Part shown: positions 20,340 through 22,642 of the stretch, piece after piece
Position numbering within the stretch: the stretch's first letter is position 1
Layout: the number at the start of each line of letters is the position of its first letter
From: a virus
Virus record (IMG/VR): IMGVR_UViG_3300025769_000917
Span: 1-22,642 of that record
DNA: 22,642 nucleotides
Direction: 5' to 3' (one strand)
Notes under the pieces: model-generated
The model's database searches: none
The model's input: the letters and a program-made list of their open reading frames with translations, nothing else
What the model was told of the DNA's origin: nothing
Made by a program: the position numbers and the translations under genes

Positions 20340-22642
20340 CAACAACTGAAATTTTTTATACAGGTGACAATAGCACTACGCTATACACCTTTCCATTTGA
20401 ATACATTACTAAAGACGACGTTAAGGTAAGTCTTAATGACGTTGAAACAAGTGAATACACCTACGCCAACGCTACAACTATTCAGATGAACACGGCTCCT
20501 GCAGTTGATGTTCGTGTGCGTATTTTCCGTTCTACTAATGTAGATACATTGAAGGCGACGTTCTCGTCTGGATCATCGATTCGTGCAAAAGATCTTAATG
20601 ATAATTTTCAGCAAAACAACTTTGCTGTAGAAGAAATCAGGAATTATACTTGGGACAACGAGGTCGATACTATTCACAGTGACGAAACTTGGAGTAGTTC
20701 TGACACCAAGGTTGCAACTACTGCTGCCTTGGATGCTCAGTTCTGGGATCAAACGGCGGACACGATCCAGAGCACAGAAAATTTTGAGAACACTGACGAC
20801 AAAATCATGACCGCTGCGGCAATTGACGACCGCATTGATCATGTTATTACTAATGATATCGGTACCGATGGTACTGGTATTACTGTTACCGACGACGGTG
20901 ATGGTACTATTACTCTGGGTCTTGCTGACAATTCTATTGATTTCAGTAAGATTAAAAATGATGATATTATTACCTATGCTGAACAAGAGCAAAGTTCTGT
21001 AAACCCTGCAGATACTAACATCTTTACAGCTAACGCTGCAGCTCGTCGTTTTGATTGCCTTGTGCAAACTGCTGTTCCTACTGGTTCTAACTGGGAAACT
21101 GGTAAGATGTGGATGCAGAACGACACTGATCGTACTGTACACATTTGGGACGGCACTCAGTGGCTTCCTATTGCATCTGGTGGTGCATTTACTACGCTGC
21201 CTAAGGTTGTCTACGTTGACTCGATTAACGGTGATGACACCTACGAAGCACATCGTCTAAGCAACCCTAAAAAGACCATTAAATCGGCTATTGATGCTAT
21301 CAACGCTGATCCTGATGGTGACGGCAGTATTGTCTTGGTTGCGCCTGGTATCTACGGGGAAGAGTTCCCCATTGATATTGAAAAGAATGACGTTGCTGTT
21401 GTTGGTTCTTCGTTGAGGAACTGCATCATTCACCCAGCTATTCCTGTTGCTGATCAAGCTGGGTATGACGTTGATGTACCTGAAGCTAACGAACTGCAAA
21501 TCATGTTCCGTGTGAACAGTGGTTCGTACTTCTATGGTCTTACGCTGCAAGGTATGAAGGCAAGCGGTACCCGTGGTGGTAACGCTCTTGATACTGATGC
21601 AACGTATGGTCTGCCTACTAACCAAGGCTGGAACTTTGCGTTCTATCCTGGTGCAGTTATTAAGAAGTCTCCGTACATCCAAAACTGTACAAACTTCTCT
21701 GATAGCCAAATTAACAACGTAACCTTTACTCCTCACGTCCCTGGTGAAGGTGCGGCTGGTGACCTTGACTCTGGTTTTGCTGGTGGTGGTCTTCTTATTG
21801 ATGGTTCAGTTCCAGCTTCTAACAGTCCTCTGCGGTCGATGGTATGCGATAGTTATACCCACACTGCATTGAATGGTCCTGGTATTTTTATCACTAACAA
21901 CGGTTATTGCCAAGCTACTAGCTCCTATTCATTCTTTAATCATTACCACCTGAAAACTAAAAACGGTGGTCAAGCTAACCTGGCTGCTTCTACTACTGAC
22001 TTTGGTAGCTACTCGCTGATTGCTGATGGTCGTTCGACTAACGCAATCTTTACGGCTGCTACTACTGCAGGTGCAAGCAGTGGAGACACCACCTTTACGA
22101 TTGGTGCTCCTAGTGTTGGTCCTGATTGGCATGGTGCTGCTACCCGTCCTCAAGACAACATGCTTGTGGATATTGGTGGTAATACCTATCCTGTGCTGTC
22201 TGCTGTTGCAGCGGGTAGTGGTTGGACTGTGACGATTAGTCGTCCTGATCCTGCAAACCTGTCTCAAAACCTGGGTCTTGCTAATAACGTTGCTAGCGGT
22301 GCATCTGCTAACTTCTACCTTCGTTCTATGATCGCTTCTAGCGGTCACACGATGGAGTATGTCGGTAGTGGTACTAACTACACGGCACTACCTGAGAACG
22401 GTGGTGTTCCTGATGAAGCACGGCAAAAGATTGAGCTGAACAACGGTAAGATTTGGGCAGCTATTACTGACCACAAAGGTAAGTTTATTGTTGGCGATAC
22501 GTTTAGTGTTGACCAGCAGACTGGCTTTATTGAAACTGGTTCTGGTAGTTTTGCTATTCCTCGTCTGATTGTTGACTTGGATCTGAACGGTAACAACATC
22601 TCCGACTCTACTGGTAACGTTGTTATTAACGATACGCTGTCT
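20336..22642 (+). CDS. Tail fibre protein, T7 gp17-like N-terminus with beta-helix body (cut by window end)
   Basis: 769 codons are open to the window edge. Residues 1 to about 110 (TEIFYTGDNSTTLYTFPFEY, then SSIRAKDLNDNFQQNNFAVE) form the T7 gp17-type domain that attaches fibres to the tail. Two imperfect repeats follow, SSDTKVATTAALDAQFWD and NTDDKIMTAAAIDDRID. From about residue 290 (KVVYVDSINGDDTYE, KKTIKSAIDAINA, SIVLVAPGIYGEEFPIDI) the sequence looks like the start of a right-handed parallel beta-helix of the pectin-lyase type common in cyanophage fibres. The rest is Gly/Ser/Thr-rich and probably contacts the host surface. The C-terminus and any chaperone or tip domain lie outside the window. 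Confidence 0.9.
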   Translation, partial: MATTEIFYTGDNSTTLYTFPFEYITKDDVKVSLNDVETSEYTYANATTIQMNTAPAVDVRVRIFRSTNVDTLKATFSSGSSIRAKDLNDNFQQNNFAVEEIRNYTWDNEVDTIHSDETWSSSDTKVATTAALDAQFWDQTADTIQSTENFENTDDKIMTAAAIDDRIDHVITNDIGTDGTGITVTDDGDGTITLGLADNSIDFSKIKNDDIITYAEQEQSSVNPADTNIFTANAAARRFDCLVQTAVPTGSNWETGKMWMQNDTDRTVHIWDGTQWLPIASGGAFTTLPKVVYVDSINGDDTYEAHRLSNPKKTIKSAIDAINADPDGDGSIVLVAPGIYGEEFPIDIEKNDVAVVGSSLRNCIIHPAIPVADQAGYDVDVPEANELQIMFRVNSGSYFYGLTLQGMKASGTRGGNALDTDATYGLPTNQGWNFAFYPGAVIKKSPYIQNCTNFSDSQINNVTFTPHVPGEGAAGDLDSGFAGGGLLIDGSVPASNSPLRSMVCDSYTHTALNGPGIFITNNGYCQATSSYSFFNHYHLKTKNGGQANLAASTTDFGSYSLIADGRSTNAIFTAATTAGASSGDTTFTIGAPSVGPDWHGAATRPQDNMLVDIGGNTYPVLSAVAAGSGWTVTISRPDPANLSQNLGLANNVASGASANFYLRSMIASSGHTMEYVGSGTNYTALPENGGVPDEARQKIELNNGKIWAAITDHKGKFIVGDTFSVDQQTGFIETGSGSFAIPRLIVDLDLNGNNISDSTGNVVINDTLS

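Noticed and set aside
20573-21253. 226-aa open frame on the minus strand
   Set aside because: It is antisense to the tail fibre, has low-complexity Ser/Thr/Val/Asn composition, and no other gene in the window is on the minus strand.
1-22642. Lysogeny genes, tRNAs, CRISPR arrays, insertion sequences or attachment sites
   Set aside because: None was seen. No integrase or repressor is encoded, no spaced identical repeats occur and no transposase-like frame is present.

Overview
The window is a 22.6 kb piece of a lytic, T7-like podovirus that infects marine picocyanobacteria (Synechococcus or Prochlorococcus). Every supported gene is on the + strand, tightly packed and mostly joined by 1-4 base stop/start overlaps. 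Three things point to a cyanophage: a photosystem II D1 gene (psbA), a high-light-inducible protein gene (hli), and a complete T7-order virion module (gp8 portal, gp9 scaffold, gp10 capsid, gp11/gp12 tail tube, gp13-gp16 internal core, gp17 fibre). No integrase, repressor, tRNA, CRISPR array or insertion sequence was seen. The window starts inside one gene and ends inside another.

Layout. (1) 1-1762: nucleotide metabolism. The C-terminal part of a class I ribonucleotide reductase large chain is followed by a short small chain that keeps all six metal ligands but has Leu where the radical Tyr normally sits; a small unknown gene follows. (2) 1762-4663: head assembly. A gp7.3-like protein, the portal, a small basic protein overlapping both neighbours, and the scaffold. 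(3) 4663-7461: a block inserted between scaffold and capsid, which are adjacent in T7. It holds hli, two small basic proteins, a phage-lysozyme-family muramidase, a secreted outer-membrane-like protein, a possible 13-codon leader, psbA and several very small genes. (4) 7265-7631: an RNA-structure-rich stretch with an approximate direct repeat and at least five inverted repeats leading into the capsid gene. (5) 7632-9190: major capsid protein and two small unknown genes, closed by a clear rho-independent terminator with a UUCG loop. (6) 9201-20306: tail tube A and B, then four internal (ejection) proteins. (7) 20336-22642: tail fibre, cut by the window end.

How it fits together. The reductase supplies deoxynucleotides for phage replication. 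Hli and D1 keep photosynthetic electron flow going while host D1 synthesis fails. The lysozyme-family protein may act in lysis or wall penetration; the gp16-like core protein shows no recognisable N-terminal transglycosylase domain, so the muralytic role may have moved to it. The structural genes run in T7 order, and the capsid group is bounded by a structured leader and a terminator, which suggests it is a separately controlled high-output transcript.

The window has no gene-free stretch longer than 300 bases. The longest is 7462-7631 (170 bases). All assignments come from reading the sequence; no database search was run.
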